Shown here piece by piece: positions 17,347 through 25,307 of a stretch of 64,000 nt of DNA (positions are counted from its first letter, which is position 1; each line of letters opens with the position of its first letter). This stretch comes from Lentzea terrae (lineage in GTDB: Bacteria; Actinomycetota; Actinomycetes; Mycobacteriales; Pseudonocardiaceae), in the NCBI RefSeq assembly GCF_003265345.1, contig NZ_QFWW01000024.1, positions 122,679 through 186,678 on the forward strand, in the 5' to 3' direction. The notes beneath the pieces are model-generated. The model made no database searches. It was not told the origin of the DNA and was given only the letters and a program-made list of their open reading frames with translations. A program made the position numbers and the translations under genes.

Positions 17347-18725
17347 GCGAACGGATCGTGGTCGTCGGCGGCGGACTCGGAGGAGTTCGTTCCGCGGAAC
17401 GGCTGCGGGAGATGGGTTTCGACGGGCAGATCACGATCCTGTCCGCCGAGCGGCACCTCCCGTACCACCGCCCATGCCTGTCGAAGCAGATCATCACGGG
17501 TGAATGGCACCCCGACGACGCGCTGCTCTCGTTCTCCGGCGACCTCGACGCCGAGTGGCGGCTGAACTCTCCCGCCCTGCACCTGGACCCGAAGAAGCAG
17601 TCGGTCTGGGTGCCCGGCGGTGAGGAGATCAAGTACGACGGCCTGATCATCGCGACGGGCGTCGACGCCCGCGCGATGGGCGGCGCCCCTCGCCACGACC
17701 CGCGGGTGCACGTGCTGCGGACGCTGGACGACGCGGTCGCGATCCGCAAGAACATCCGGCAGTCCCAAGGCCTCGTCGCCGTCATCGGCGGTGGCTTCAT
17801 CGGCTGCGAGCTCGCCTGCTCCGTGCGCCACATGGGCCGTGACGTCGCGCTGATCGTCCGCTCGCCCGCGTTGCTGGGCGGCGTCGTCGGTGACGACATC
17901 GGCAAGAAGATCACCGAGGCGCACGTCGAGCACGGCGTCCGGCTCGCCACCGGTGTCGGCATCAAGCACTGGGTGCGGCAGCCCGGCGGCATCGGCATCC
18001 ACCTCTCCGACGGTCAGGTCTTCTTCGCCTCGTGCGTGGTCCTGGCGGTGGGGGCATCGCCCGCCACCGACTGGATGCGCGGCTCCGGCCTCGACATCTC
18101 GGACGGCGTGCTGTGCGACGCCACGAACCACGTGGTCGGCGCCGAGAACATCGTCGCCTGCGGTGACGTGGCCCGGTGGCCCAACATGCGCTTCAACGGC
18201 GCCGTGCGCCGCGTCGAGCACTGGCTCAACGCCGTCGAAGGAGGCCGTGCGGCCGCCGAGAACCTGTTGGTGGGCCGCAACCACGCCAAGATCTACACGC
18301 CGGTCCCGCGCTTCTGGACCGAGCAGTACGGCATGCGCGTCCAGGGTGCCGGCCTGCCCGTCCTGGGCACCGACACCACCGACGTGAACGGACTCACCGG
18401 CTTCATCGCCAACGGCAAGCTCGTCGGCATCGTGGGCCTCGAGTCTCCCGGCAAGATCATCACCGAGACCCCGGAGCTGTTCCGCCAGAACACGGTCGAG
18501 GAGCAGCGCACGGTGTGGACCCAGCCGGCCGAGGAGACGAAGGTCGCCGCGACGCCGGAAGTCCTGCCCACCACCGCGATCCCGGTTCCCGAACCAGTCG
18601 CCGCCCGCGCATCATCGGTTCCCCCGTCCGTCTCGTCGTCGATGTCCCCGCCTTTGCAGCGGCGGCGGCATTCACGCTCGAGGCCGGAGATGGTGCGAAC
18701 GGGCGGAGGACGCGCGAGGCCTTAA
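17343..18725 (+). CDS. NAD(P)/FAD-dependent oxidoreductase (ferredoxin reductase type)
   Basis: Flavoprotein of 460 residues. The N-terminal FAD-binding motif is VVVGGGLGGVRSAE, the NAD(P) motif VAVIGGGFIGCELA is near residue 140, and the second FAD contact is ENIVACGDVARWPN near 273. It resembles ferredoxin reductases that serve [3Fe-4S] ferredoxins, matching the ferredoxin domain encoded just upstream. GTG at 17343 shares GTGA with that gene's stop, so translation is coupled. The last 50 residues are Pro/Ser/Arg-rich and unusual for the family; the frame simply runs on to 18725. Confidence 0.88.
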   Translation: MSERIVVVGGGLGGVRSAERLREMGFDGQITILSAERHLPYHRPCLSKQIITGEWHPDDALLSFSGDLDAEWRLNSPALHLDPKKQSVWVPGGEEIKYDGLIIATGVDARAMGGAPRHDPRVHVLRTLDDAVAIRKNIRQSQGLVAVIGGGFIGCELACSVRHMGRDVALIVRSPALLGGVVGDDIGKKITEAHVEHGVRLATGVGIKHWVRQPGGIGIHLSDGQVFFASCVVLAVGASPATDWMRGSGLDISDGVLCDATNHVVGAENIVACGDVARWPNMRFNGAVRRVEHWLNAVEGGRAAAENLLVGRNHAKIYTPVPRFWTEQYGMRVQGAGLPVLGTDTTDVNGLTGFIANGKLVGIVGLESPGKIITETPELFRQNTVEEQRTVWTQPAEETKVAATPEVLPTTAIPVPEPVAARASSVPPSVSSSMSPPLQRRRHSRSRPEMVRTGGGRARP

Positions 18726-19041
18726 CCCGGTCAGGAGGATCTTGTTTGTCGGCACAGGGCAAGCGGGGACGGGCGAACTCCGACGTCGCTGCGTTGGCCA
18801 GGTGGCGGACCGATGACGCCACGCGGCGATGCGCTCGTTCCCGCGCCGGCAAGCTGACCTCCTTCTCGTGCGTCACCAACGGTGTGGCGGCTCGGCGGGC
18901 TCCCGAGCCGCCACACCGGCCTATCCACAGGCGTGCGCCGCTGTTTTGTCAGCGGCCGAATGGGGCAGACGACTTCCCTACGCCACATATCGGACGTAAG
19001 GTGCCGCCGACTGGGGGAAAGCCCAACTCCCGGAGGCAACC
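18726..19041. other. 316-bp intergenic region
   Basis: This region contains the strong terminator at 18881-18917 and the promoter region of the secreted LVIVD/PA protein, whose ribosome-binding site CCGGAGG sits 6 bases before its ATG. Short frames here are interrupted or low-quality, and I see no supportable gene. The stretch between 18726 and 18880 shows nothing distinctive. Confidence 0.6.
18881..18917 (+). terminator. Strong hairpin terminator after the redox operon
   Basis: GGTGTGGCGGCTCGG (18881-18895) and CCGAGCCGCCACACC (18903-18917) form a perfect 15-bp stem with the 7-base loop CGGGCTC. It lies 155 bases beyond the FAD reductase stop. There is no U-tract, as is common in actinomycetes. 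Confidence 0.75.
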
Positions 19042-20940
19042 ATGCGGAGTCGACGAAGACAACGCATTTCCCTACTGAGTGTGGCCGCGCTGGTACTCAG
19101 CGGACTCACCGCGGGGATCGCGACGGCCCACCCCGACCACGGCGGCAGCCGCGAGGACTTTCCCGGCGAAGGCGTCGCCGACGGAATCTACAAACAGCAC
19201 AACGGCGACGAGGGACACCTGCCGCCGGTCAACCGCAACGTCACGCTCGTCGGCAAGGGCGAGGTGACCAACCCGTCCGGCGACGGCAACACCGGCCGGG
19301 TCGCCGACGTCACCGCCTTCGGTGACTACGCCTACCTCAACGCCTTCCGCGAACCCACGTGCGAGCGGACCGGCGTGCACGTCATGGACATCTCCAACCC
19401 CGCCGCGCCGGTCGAGGTCACCAGCGCGTTCATCCCCGCCAGCGACGGTTCCTACGTGGGCGAGGGCATCCAGGTCGAGCGCATCGACAACGCCTTCTTC
19501 CAGGGCGACCTGCTGGCGCACCAGAGCGAGACCTGTCCCGGCGAGACCCCGCCGCCCCCGAACCTCGGTGGCATCTCGCTGTGGAACGTCACGGATCCGC
19601 GCCACCCCGTGCCCGTCACGCTGCACACCGGTGACTTCAGCAACCCGGCCGGCGGCGTCGACCCCGCGCCGAACCAGGTGCACAGCATGCGGATGTGGAC
19701 CAACAACATCGACAAGAAGACCTACGTGGTCCTGGTCGACGACGAGGAACTGGCCGACGTCGACATCATGGACATCACCGACCCGTACCACCCGGTGATG
19801 GTCAACGACGAGCTGGACCTCAGCGCGGTGTTCGGTGTCGACCAGCCGACGCCGGCCAACCTGACCTCGGTGTTCAGCCACGACATGATGATCACCAAGA
19901 TCGGCCAGCGGTACGTCATGAACATGAACTACTGGGACGGCGGCTACGTCCTGCTGGACGTCACCGACCCGCGGCCGGGCAAGGTCACTCTCATCGCGGA
20001 GAGCGACTACGCGGCACTGGACGAGGAACGGGCGGCCCGTGGCCACCAGATCTCGCCGGAGGGCAACGCGCACCAGTCCGAGCTGTCGCCGAACCGGAAG
20101 TTCCTGCTCGGCACCGACGAGGACTTCAACCCGTACCGCGTCGTCGCGCGGATCGACACCGGCCCGTACGCCGGCACCGAGTACACGGCGGTCCAGGCGA
20201 GCAACGTCGTGCAGATCGACGAGAACACCTCGATCAGCGGGCCGACGACGTTCGTCGGCGACGCGTGTGCCGCCCTGCCCCCTGGCACCGGCACGGCACT
20301 GGCCGAACGTGGTACCTGCACGTTCCAGGTCAAGCTGGACAACATCACCGCCGCCGGTTACACGGCGGGCATCGTGTTCCAGAACCACCGCGACGACTGC
20401 CTGGCCTTCGTGACCATGCTCGCCACGGGCACGATCCCGTACGTGTTCGTCAACCGCGCCACCGGGCTGAAGCTGCTCGGCGTCGCGGGCGTCACGGACG
20501 GCAACGCGTGCACGTTGACGACACCCGCGGGTGCTACGGGCAACGCCACGACGATCCAGGCGATCTTCGACGGCTGGGGCTACGTGCGGTTGTTCGGCAC
20601 GAACATCCCCAAGTCCGGAGCCGGGTCGATCAACCAGATCGACACCTACGCGATCCCCGAGTCGCAGGATCCCGCCTACGCGCGCGGGTTCGGTGACCTG
20701 TCGGTGCACGAGGTCGCCATGGACCCGGACAACAGCGAGATCGCGTACATCTCGTACTACGCGGGCGGTTTCCGCGTGGTCCAGTACGGCCCTGGCGGGA
20801 TCCAGGAGGTTGGCGCCTTCATCGACGAGGGAGGCAACAACTTCTGGGGCGTCGAGGTCTGGCGTGACGAGAACGGGGAGAAGTACGTGCTCGGCAGCGA
20901 CCGCGACTTCGGCCTCTACGTGTTCCGCTACAACGGTTGA
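19042..20940 (+). CDS. Secreted LVIVD-repeat propeller protein with inserted PA domain
   Basis: Exported protein of 632 residues. The signal peptide ends near residue 29 (GIATA-HPDHGG). LVIVD-type propeller repeats are visible as GVHVMDISNPAAPVEV, GISLWNVTDPRHPVPV, DVDIMDITDPYHPVMV and GYVLLDVTDPRPGKV, and again near the C-terminus (GGFRVVQYGPGG). Inserted between them (about 380-510) is a protease-associated (PA)-like segment with GTGTALAERGTCTFQVKLDN and AGYTAGIVFQN. Function unknown; such proteins act outside the cell, probably as binding scaffolds. It is bounded on both sides by strong terminators. Confidence 0.85.
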   Translation: MRSRRRQRISLLSVAALVLSGLTAGIATAHPDHGGSREDFPGEGVADGIYKQHNGDEGHLPPVNRNVTLVGKGEVTNPSGDGNTGRVADVTAFGDYAYLNAFREPTCERTGVHVMDISNPAAPVEVTSAFIPASDGSYVGEGIQVERIDNAFFQGDLLAHQSETCPGETPPPPNLGGISLWNVTDPRHPVPVTLHTGDFSNPAGGVDPAPNQVHSMRMWTNNIDKKTYVVLVDDEELADVDIMDITDPYHPVMVNDELDLSAVFGVDQPTPANLTSVFSHDMMITKIGQRYVMNMNYWDGGYVLLDVTDPRPGKVTLIAESDYAALDEERAARGHQISPEGNAHQSELSPNRKFLLGTDEDFNPYRVVARIDTGPYAGTEYTAVQASNVVQIDENTSISGPTTFVGDACAALPPGTGTALAERGTCTFQVKLDNITAAGYTAGIVFQNHRDDCLAFVTMLATGTIPYVFVNRATGLKLLGVAGVTDGNACTLTTPAGATGNATTIQAIFDGWGYVRLFGTNIPKSGAGSINQIDTYAIPESQDPAYARGFGDLSVHEVAMDPDNSEIAYISYYAGGFRVVQYGPGGIQEVGAFIDEGGNNFWGVEVWRDENGEKYVLGSDRDFGLYVFRYNG

Positions 20941-20946
20941 CCGGAA

Positions 20947-20979
20947 CAACGCCACGGGCGGCTCTCGCCCGTGGCGTTG
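20947..20979. terminator. Bidirectional hairpin terminator
   Basis: CAACGCCACGGGCG (20947-20960) and CGCCCGTGGCGTTG (20966-20979) form a perfect 14-bp stem with loop GCTCT. It lies between the convergent secreted-protein gene (stop 20940) and the FabH-like gene (stop 20989), so it can serve both. Confidence 0.8.
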
Positions 20980-20988
20980 CTCTGCGCG

Positions 20989-21945
20989 TCACGGGCAGGT
21001 GATGACCTGACCGGCCCAGGACAGGCCGCCCCCGAACGCGAACAGCAGCACCGGCTGACCGGACGGCAGCTCGCCGCGTTCGGCCATTTTGGACAGTGCG
21101 AGCGGCACCGAGGCCGCCGAGGTGTTGCCGGAGTGCACGACGTCCCGGGCGATCACCACGTCGTCGCGCAGGTCGAGCTTGCGGGACATCGCCTCGATGA
21201 TGCGCAGGTTCGCCTGGTGCGTGACGATCCCCGCGAGGTCCTTGGTCGCGATGCCGGCCCGCTGGCAGGCTTGGACGACGACGGCGGGCAGTTCGCTGGT
21301 GGCCCAGCGGAAGACGGCCTGACCCTCCTGGGCGAAGCGCGGCTGCCAGTCGTCCACCAGGCGGACTGCGTTGCCGCGGCTGGGGTCGGAGCCCCAGGTG
21401 ACGGGACCGATCTGGGCGTCGTCCGAGGCGCTGAGCACGGCCGCGCCCGCGCCGTCGCCGAGCAGGATGCAGCTGGCGCGGTCGGTCCAGTCGGTGAGGT
21501 CGGACATCTTCTCGGCGCCGATGACGAGCGCGTGCTTGGCGGCACCGGCGCGGAGCGTGTGGTCGGCCGTGGCGAGCGCGGTGCAGAAGCCGGCGCACGC
21601 GTTGTTCAAGTCGAAGCAGACCGCGTCCGGGATGTTCAGCCGGCCGGCCACCTGGGCGGCGATCGACGGGCAGCGGTCGATGGCCGAGCAGGTCGCGACG
21701 ATCACCTGGCCGATGTCGGACGGTGTCAGGCCGGAGGAGGCCAGGGCCTTCGACGCGGCACCGGCGGCCATGTCGGTGACCGACTCGTCGTCCGCGATGT
21801 GGCGGGTGGCGATGCCCGTGCGCTGCCGGATCCACTCGTCGTTGGTGTCGACCATCGTCTCCAGGTCGGCGTTGGTCAGCACGCGCTGCGGCTGGTGATG
21901 GCCGAGCGCGACGACGCGGGATCCGGACAAGATGAGCTCCTTCAT
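20989..21945 (-). CDS. 3-oxoacyl-ACP synthase III family protein (FabH-like)
   Basis: Beta-ketoacyl-ACP synthase III-like thiolase-fold enzyme, 318 residues. The catalytic triad is in place: Cys in NNACAGF, His in THQANLRI and Asn in VHSGNTSAA. The C-terminal FGGGLSWAG is typical. The ATG at 21945 begins MKELILSGSRVVALGHH. It stands alone, not with fabD/acpP/fabF, and diverges from a TetR regulator with a clear operator between. That suggests a dedicated or lipid-stress-responsive KAS III, not the housekeeping copy. Confidence 0.9.
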   Translation of the reverse strand: MKELILSGSRVVALGHHQPQRVLTNADLETMVDTNDEWIRQRTGIATRHIADDESVTDMAAGAASKALASSGLTPSDIGQVIVATCSAIDRCPSIAAQVAGRLNIPDAVCFDLNNACAGFCTALATADHTLRAGAAKHALVIGAEKMSDLTDWTDRASCILLGDGAGAAVLSASDDAQIGPVTWGSDPSRGNAVRLVDDWQPRFAQEGQAVFRWATSELPAVVVQACQRAGIATKDLAGIVTHQANLRIIEAMSRKLDLRDDVVIARDVVHSGNTSAASVPLALSKMAERGELPSGQPVLLFAFGGGLSWAGQVITCP

Positions 21946-21969
21946 CGAGGCGATGCGGCGAATATAGCA

Positions 21970-21983
21970 ACCGATCGGTCGGT
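21970..21983. promoter_or_regulatory. TetR-type operator
   Basis: ACCGATCGGTCGGT lies in the 64-base divergent gap between the FabH-like gene and the TetR gene. It is built from overlapping ACCGA/TCGGT half-sites, the commonest operator style for TetR regulators of lipid genes. Likely target of the adjacent TetR protein. Confidence 0.65.
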
Positions 21984-22009
21984 AGCTAAAGGTGTCGTAG
22001 GCTGCCTCT

Positions 22010-22612
22010 GTGAGTCCTCGTAGATCTGTTGCCGACACCCTCCAGACGCGGCAGCGCATCCTCGACCGAAGCTTGGCGATCGCCTCGGCGGAAGGGCTGG
22101 AGGGGCTGACGATCGGCCGGCTCGCCGACGAGCTGGGGATGAGCAAAGCCGGTCTGCTGGGCCACTTCGGCACGAAGGAGGGTCTGCAGCTCGCGGTGGT
22201 CGACGAGGCCGCGGCGGTCTTCTCGCGCGAGGTACCGGGGCGCGTCAAGCAAGCGCCGTCGGGCCTGCCGCACCTGAAGGCGGTCTGTGAGGCGTGGGTG
22301 TCGTATCTCGAACGCGAGGTGCTGCCCGGTGGCTGCTTCTTCACCGCGGCCACCACCGAGTTCGACGGGCGCACTGGACGGGTGCGGGACGCGTTGGCCG
22401 GCATGAACGCGTTGTGGCGCCGGGATCTGCGGATCCACGTCCGGCGCGCGATGAGCTTCGGCGAGCTGCCGGAGGAGACCGACGTCGACCAGCTGATCTA
22501 CGAGATCGTCGGGATCATGCTGGCGCTCAACCACTTCCTGCAGCTGGAACACGACAGCCTGGCGCCGGCCCGCGCTCGGCGCGCGTTGGAGCGGCTGTTC
22601 AGCTCGCGATGA
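22010..22612 (+). CDS. TetR-family transcriptional regulator
   Basis: Regulator of 200 residues. The N-terminal HTH is QRILDRSLAIASAEGLEGLT then IGRLADELGMSKAGLLGHFG, with recognition helix SKAGLLGHF. The C-terminal ligand domain contains CFFTAATTEFDGR, typical of one widespread TetR C-terminal subfamily. GTG at 22010. It is divergent from the FabH-like gene and probably represses it and itself through ACCGATCGGTCGGT; the ligand is unknown. Its 3' end overlaps the convergent hydrolase gene by 14 bases. Confidence 0.9.
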   Translation: MSPRRSVADTLQTRQRILDRSLAIASAEGLEGLTIGRLADELGMSKAGLLGHFGTKEGLQLAVVDEAAAVFSREVPGRVKQAPSGLPHLKAVCEAWVSYLEREVLPGGCFFTAATTEFDGRTGRVRDALAGMNALWRRDLRIHVRRAMSFGELPEETDVDQLIYEIVGIMLALNHFLQLEHDSLAPARARRALERLFSSR

Positions 22613-23318
22613 ACGCGTTGACGATCGCGGCGACTTCCGCAGCCTGTTCGTAGACCATGCCGTGCGTCGCGTCGATCTCGTGCACGCGGACGTTCGGGCA
22701 GATTCGGGGAAGGTCGCGGCGCAGGCCAGCGCGGTGAGCGTCCATCAGCGCGATCAGATCTGGTGGCACCGGCAGGTTCTTGGTGGCCAGCACGAGCAGG
22801 AACGGTGCTGTCACCTCGGCGAAGACCGGCAGCGCGTCCAGGAACTCCGGCGCCGTCCGCACCGCCGAGGTGATCGACGCGTTGGGACGGGTGATCATCG
22901 CGGCCTGCGCGGTGAAGATCTCGTTCAGCTTGGCGAGGTCCGCCTCGACCTGGTCCGGTGCGAGTCCGGCGTAGTGGGCCGGATCCGTTGCGGCAGAACG
23001 ATGTCCGTCCAGGCTCACCGCCGGGCACTCGGGATGCCTGCGCGCCCACATGCCGGCCAGCACGCCGCCCAGCGAGTGGCCGACGACGACAGGGTCCTTC
23101 AGTCCGAAGCGGACAACCGTGCTCTCGAGGTCGTCGAGCACCGCCTCCCACTCCCACGGCCCGTCGGGCGACTTGCCGTGGCCGCGCAGGTCGACCGCCA
23201 CGCACCGCCCGTTGACTTGTGGCGCAAGCGTTTCCCACGCCGACATGTCACCACCCAAGCCGTGCAGCAGCAGGATGGGCGGACCGTCGCCGCCGTGGTC
23301 ATGGGCCGCGAGCTTCAC
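22599..23318 (-). CDS. Alpha/beta hydrolase
   Basis: Hydrolase of 239 residues: oxyanion motif LLLHGLGGDMSAWE near 17-30, nucleophile elbow VVGHSLGG with Ser near residue 84, and catalytic His in DATHGMVYEQ near 220. VAVDLRGHGKS is the usual strand-4 motif. The GTG at 23318 is preceded by GGAGAG and shares GTGA with the upstream HTH gene, so the two are translationally coupled. Substrate unknown. Confidence 0.87.
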   Translation of the reverse strand: MKLAAHDHGGDGPPILLLHGLGGDMSAWETLAPQVNGRCVAVDLRGHGKSPDGPWEWEAVLDDLESTVVRFGLKDPVVVGHSLGGVLAGMWARRHPECPAVSLDGHRSAATDPAHYAGLAPDQVEADLAKLNEIFTAQAAMITRPNASITSAVRTAPEFLDALPVFAEVTAPFLLVLATKNLPVPPDLIALMDAHRAGLRRDLPRICPNVRVHEIDATHGMVYEQAAEVAAIVNAFIAS

Positions 23319-23779
23319 TGTTCTCTCCTGGTGTCGAGACGGGCGCGGATCGATGCGACGGTGACGCCGCCGTCGGGATGGCGGTCGAGTTTGTTGCGGC
23401 TCACCAGGTCGTGGACTCCCTGGCGGGTGATGCCGAGCATCGCGCCGGCCACCCCGAACGACACGCCCTCCTTGCTCGGGTGTCCGGCCCGGTGTGCGGT
23501 GACTCGGCCGAGCGGCGTCGCCCACCACGTGTCCGGCGGGTCGAACGGCTTGTCGCCCGGGTAGAGGACGGCCATCAGGCGGATCGCCACCCGGTGGGCC
23601 AGCGCGTCGTCGGGGCCGAGCAGCTGGGCCGCCCACATCTCGGCGTCCGCCTCGACGGACGACCGCAGGCCTGCGAGATCGGCTTGCGGCAGCAGGATTT
23701 CCAGGGGGTCGAGCAGCCGGCTCGTCACGAGCCGGATCAGGTCGTCGCGCAGGTCCACGTGTTCCGGGGTGGTCGCCAC
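23315..23779 (-). CDS. HTH-containing protein of unknown family
   Basis: Protein of 154 residues. Residues 1-75 are helical. The C-terminal part has a HTH-like segment (VAGAMLGITRQGVHDLVSR near 108-126) followed by DRHPDGGVTVASIRARLD, the pattern of MerR/excisionase-like DNA-binding domains that read a site and end in a beta-wing. It is coupled to the hydrolase. GTG at 23779 has no Shine-Dalgarno sequence and lies just after a promoter containing repeated TTGAC boxes, so it probably represses its own operon. Confidence 0.65.
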   Translation of the reverse strand: MATTPEHVDLRDDLIRLVTSRLLDPLEILLPQADLAGLRSSVEADAEMWAAQLLGPDDALAHRVAIRLMAVLYPGDKPFDPPDTWWATPLGRVTAHRAGHPSKEGVSFGVAGAMLGITRQGVHDLVSRNKLDRHPDGGVTVASIRARLDTRREQ

Positions 23780-23820
23780 TTGACAGACGATAGCAAGTAC
23801 TTGACGGCTGGTGTCAAGTA
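23778..23820 (-). promoter_or_regulatory. Promoter/operator with repeated TTGAC boxes
   Basis: TACTTGAC (23798-23805) and GTCAAGTA (23813-23820) are perfect 8-base inverted arms; a further ACTTGACA lies at 23778-23785. On the minus strand TTGACA and TATCGT (19-base spacer) could be -35 and -10. TATCGT ends 7 bases before the GTG, which fits a leaderless transcript. The inverted repeat overlaps the -35 element. Confidence 0.5.
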
Positions 23821-24099
23821 AAAAACATCTCCTTCTTGGGAGGCGGTGGTATCCGGCACCCCAGGTGCATTGGTCCGATCGAGTGTCGGCATAAACTTGA
23901 GCTGCGCGGCCCCGAGGGGACGCGCAGCTTGTTGTCCCGTCATTCTTGGTTTACCGGACAACGGCGAAGGAAATGTGGTAAATCCGACGAAACGGCGACT
24001 CGAGAAGTGCGCCCAAATAATTCAACAGGCGGTGAATTAGGTGTTTCATTTCGGTGGCGAAGGCGGCAGCGGAGGAGCGGACGACAAGTAGGCCAACGT
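23821..24099. other. Intergenic region with a strong hairpin, no supportable gene
   Basis: At 23900-23929 AGCTGCGCG and CGCGCAGCT pair, with CCCC-GA-GGGG stacked inside after one G-A mismatch: a 13-pair hairpin that probably terminates transcription arriving from the membrane-protein gene at 24100. From 23980 to 24050 the sequence is unusually AT-rich (AAATAATTCAAC, GAATTAGGTG). A 64-codon forward frame at 23846-24040 lacks a ribosome-binding site and family features, and I do not call it. Confidence 0.5.
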
Positions 24100-25053
24100 C
24101 TACTTGATGTCCAGTTTCATGCCGACTCGTGCGCCGGTGGCAATCCCATCGGCCACGAGGCTGATCTCTTCGCGTCCGCTCGTGTTGGTGCGCCGCTGGA
24201 CTGTGTGTCGTTCGGTGCCGGACTTGAGGCCTACGCCATCCCAGTAGCCACCGCAGCCAGGCGGCAGGACGACGGTGTATTCGAGGTGTTCGGCACCTGG
24301 CGTGAACGTCTTGACGAACTCCTCGGGCACCCCCTGCACGAACGGCAGGCACTTCGCGGGCCAAGAGAATTCGACCACCAGATGGATTTCGGTGCCGCGA
24401 ACGGCGGGTTCGCCCAAGTGCACCATCATCTTGAGGCGTCCTCTGCTCAGCCAGCGCGAGGTCACGTCGAGGCGTGTTCCGCCCTCGCCGTCGAGCTCGA
24501 CGCTCCGCACGCGAACGTCGATCTTGCGCTTGAGCCGGTCCGGCCACTCCCAGTTCGGGCCCTCCCACAGCGTCAGGAAGTCGAGGACGTCGCAGTCCGC
24601 CACCGCGGTGAACGTGATCTTGTCGTGGGCGTCGCCGTTCGCTTCGATCGTCACCACCTGCCGCCAGTCGGTGATTCGCCAGGTCACGGAGCAGCGTTCG
24701 TGGAGCACTTCGCAGTAGCGGAGCAGGAGCCGTCGATCCAGCTCGGTCCGCCGGCGCCATTCCAGCTTGTTCGCGGCGAGCAGGACGAACAGTCCCAACA
24801 CGGCGATCGTCACAGCGATCATCGCGACGGCGCGGATTCCGGGTTGGCCCAAAACGATGCTGAGAATTCCTCCGGTCGCGAGTATGCCGAGCACGCCTTC
24901 GATTATTCCGATGACACCGGTGTTGAGCACGTACGACTGCAGGGCTCCCACGGTGGAACCCAGCATGGTGGACGATCCGACCTGCACCTGCTTGCGGCGC
25001 GTCCTGCGTACAGCTGCTCCGAACGTCATGGGTGGCATCCTCACGGCTTTCAT
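24100..25053 (-). CDS. Membrane protein of unknown function, 317 aa
   Basis: Family not recognised. The basic N-terminus (RRTRRKQVQVG) is followed by two hydrophobic segments, about 46-68 (VIGIIEGVLGILATGGILSI) and 76-95 (VAMIAVTIAVLGLFVLLAA). A soluble region of about 220 residues follows, dominated by predicted beta strands and Trp-rich near 180 (WEGPNWEWPDR). The start may be ATG 25053 or ATG 25038. It lies downstream of the C39-like peptidase, but a strong terminator separates them, so it is probably transcribed alone. Confidence 0.65.
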   Translation of the reverse strand: MKAVRMPPMTFGAAVRRTRRKQVQVGSSTMLGSTVGALQSYVLNTGVIGIIEGVLGILATGGILSIVLGQPGIRAVAMIAVTIAVLGLFVLLAANKLEWRRRTELDRRLLLRYCEVLHERCSVTWRITDWRQVVTIEANGDAHDKITFTAVADCDVLDFLTLWEGPNWEWPDRLKRKIDVRVRSVELDGEGGTRLDVTSRWLSRGRLKMMVHLGEPAVRGTEIHLVVEFSWPAKCLPFVQGVPEEFVKTFTPGAEHLEYTVVLPPGCGGYWDGVGLKSGTERHTVQRRTNTSGREEISLVADGIATGARVGMKLDIK

Positions 25054-25255
25054 AGCAGGCGCACTTGCCGCTGAATTCGCAGAATACGTCCGGAGTGGGC
25101 ATCGGCGATCGGATTCATGCGAACGGTCAAGCTGGTTTGCTCCGGAGCGGCGATCTTTTCCCGAGAAGGGCTGATGCTCGTTACAATCCCTGATTCCTTG
25201 AGATTTTCGGTTGGGTTGCGGTCAGTGCAGCCGTTCGGCCGTCACTGGAACGGAC

Positions 25256-25296
25256 CCCTCCCTCCTACCTGCCGTACGCACAGGTAGGAGGGAGGG
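25256..25296 (-). terminator. Perfect 16-bp hairpin terminator
   Basis: CCCTCCCTCCTACCTG (25256-25271) and CAGGTAGGAGGGAGGG (25281-25296) pair without mismatch around a 9-base loop. It starts 12 bases beyond the stop codon of the C39-like peptidase gene. Confidence 0.85.
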
Positions 25297-25307
25297 CGAG
25301 GATCAGA

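Noticed and set aside
23846..24040. 64-residue plus-strand frame
   Set aside because: No ribosome-binding site, crosses a strong hairpin, and no recognisable composition or family.
24955..25000. VQVG tetrad near the N-terminus of the 317-residue membrane protein, as a partner for the RHIM-like protein
   Set aside because: The flanking residues lack the Asn/Gly beta pattern of RHIM-type motifs, and it is embedded in a basic segment next to membrane helices; probably chance.
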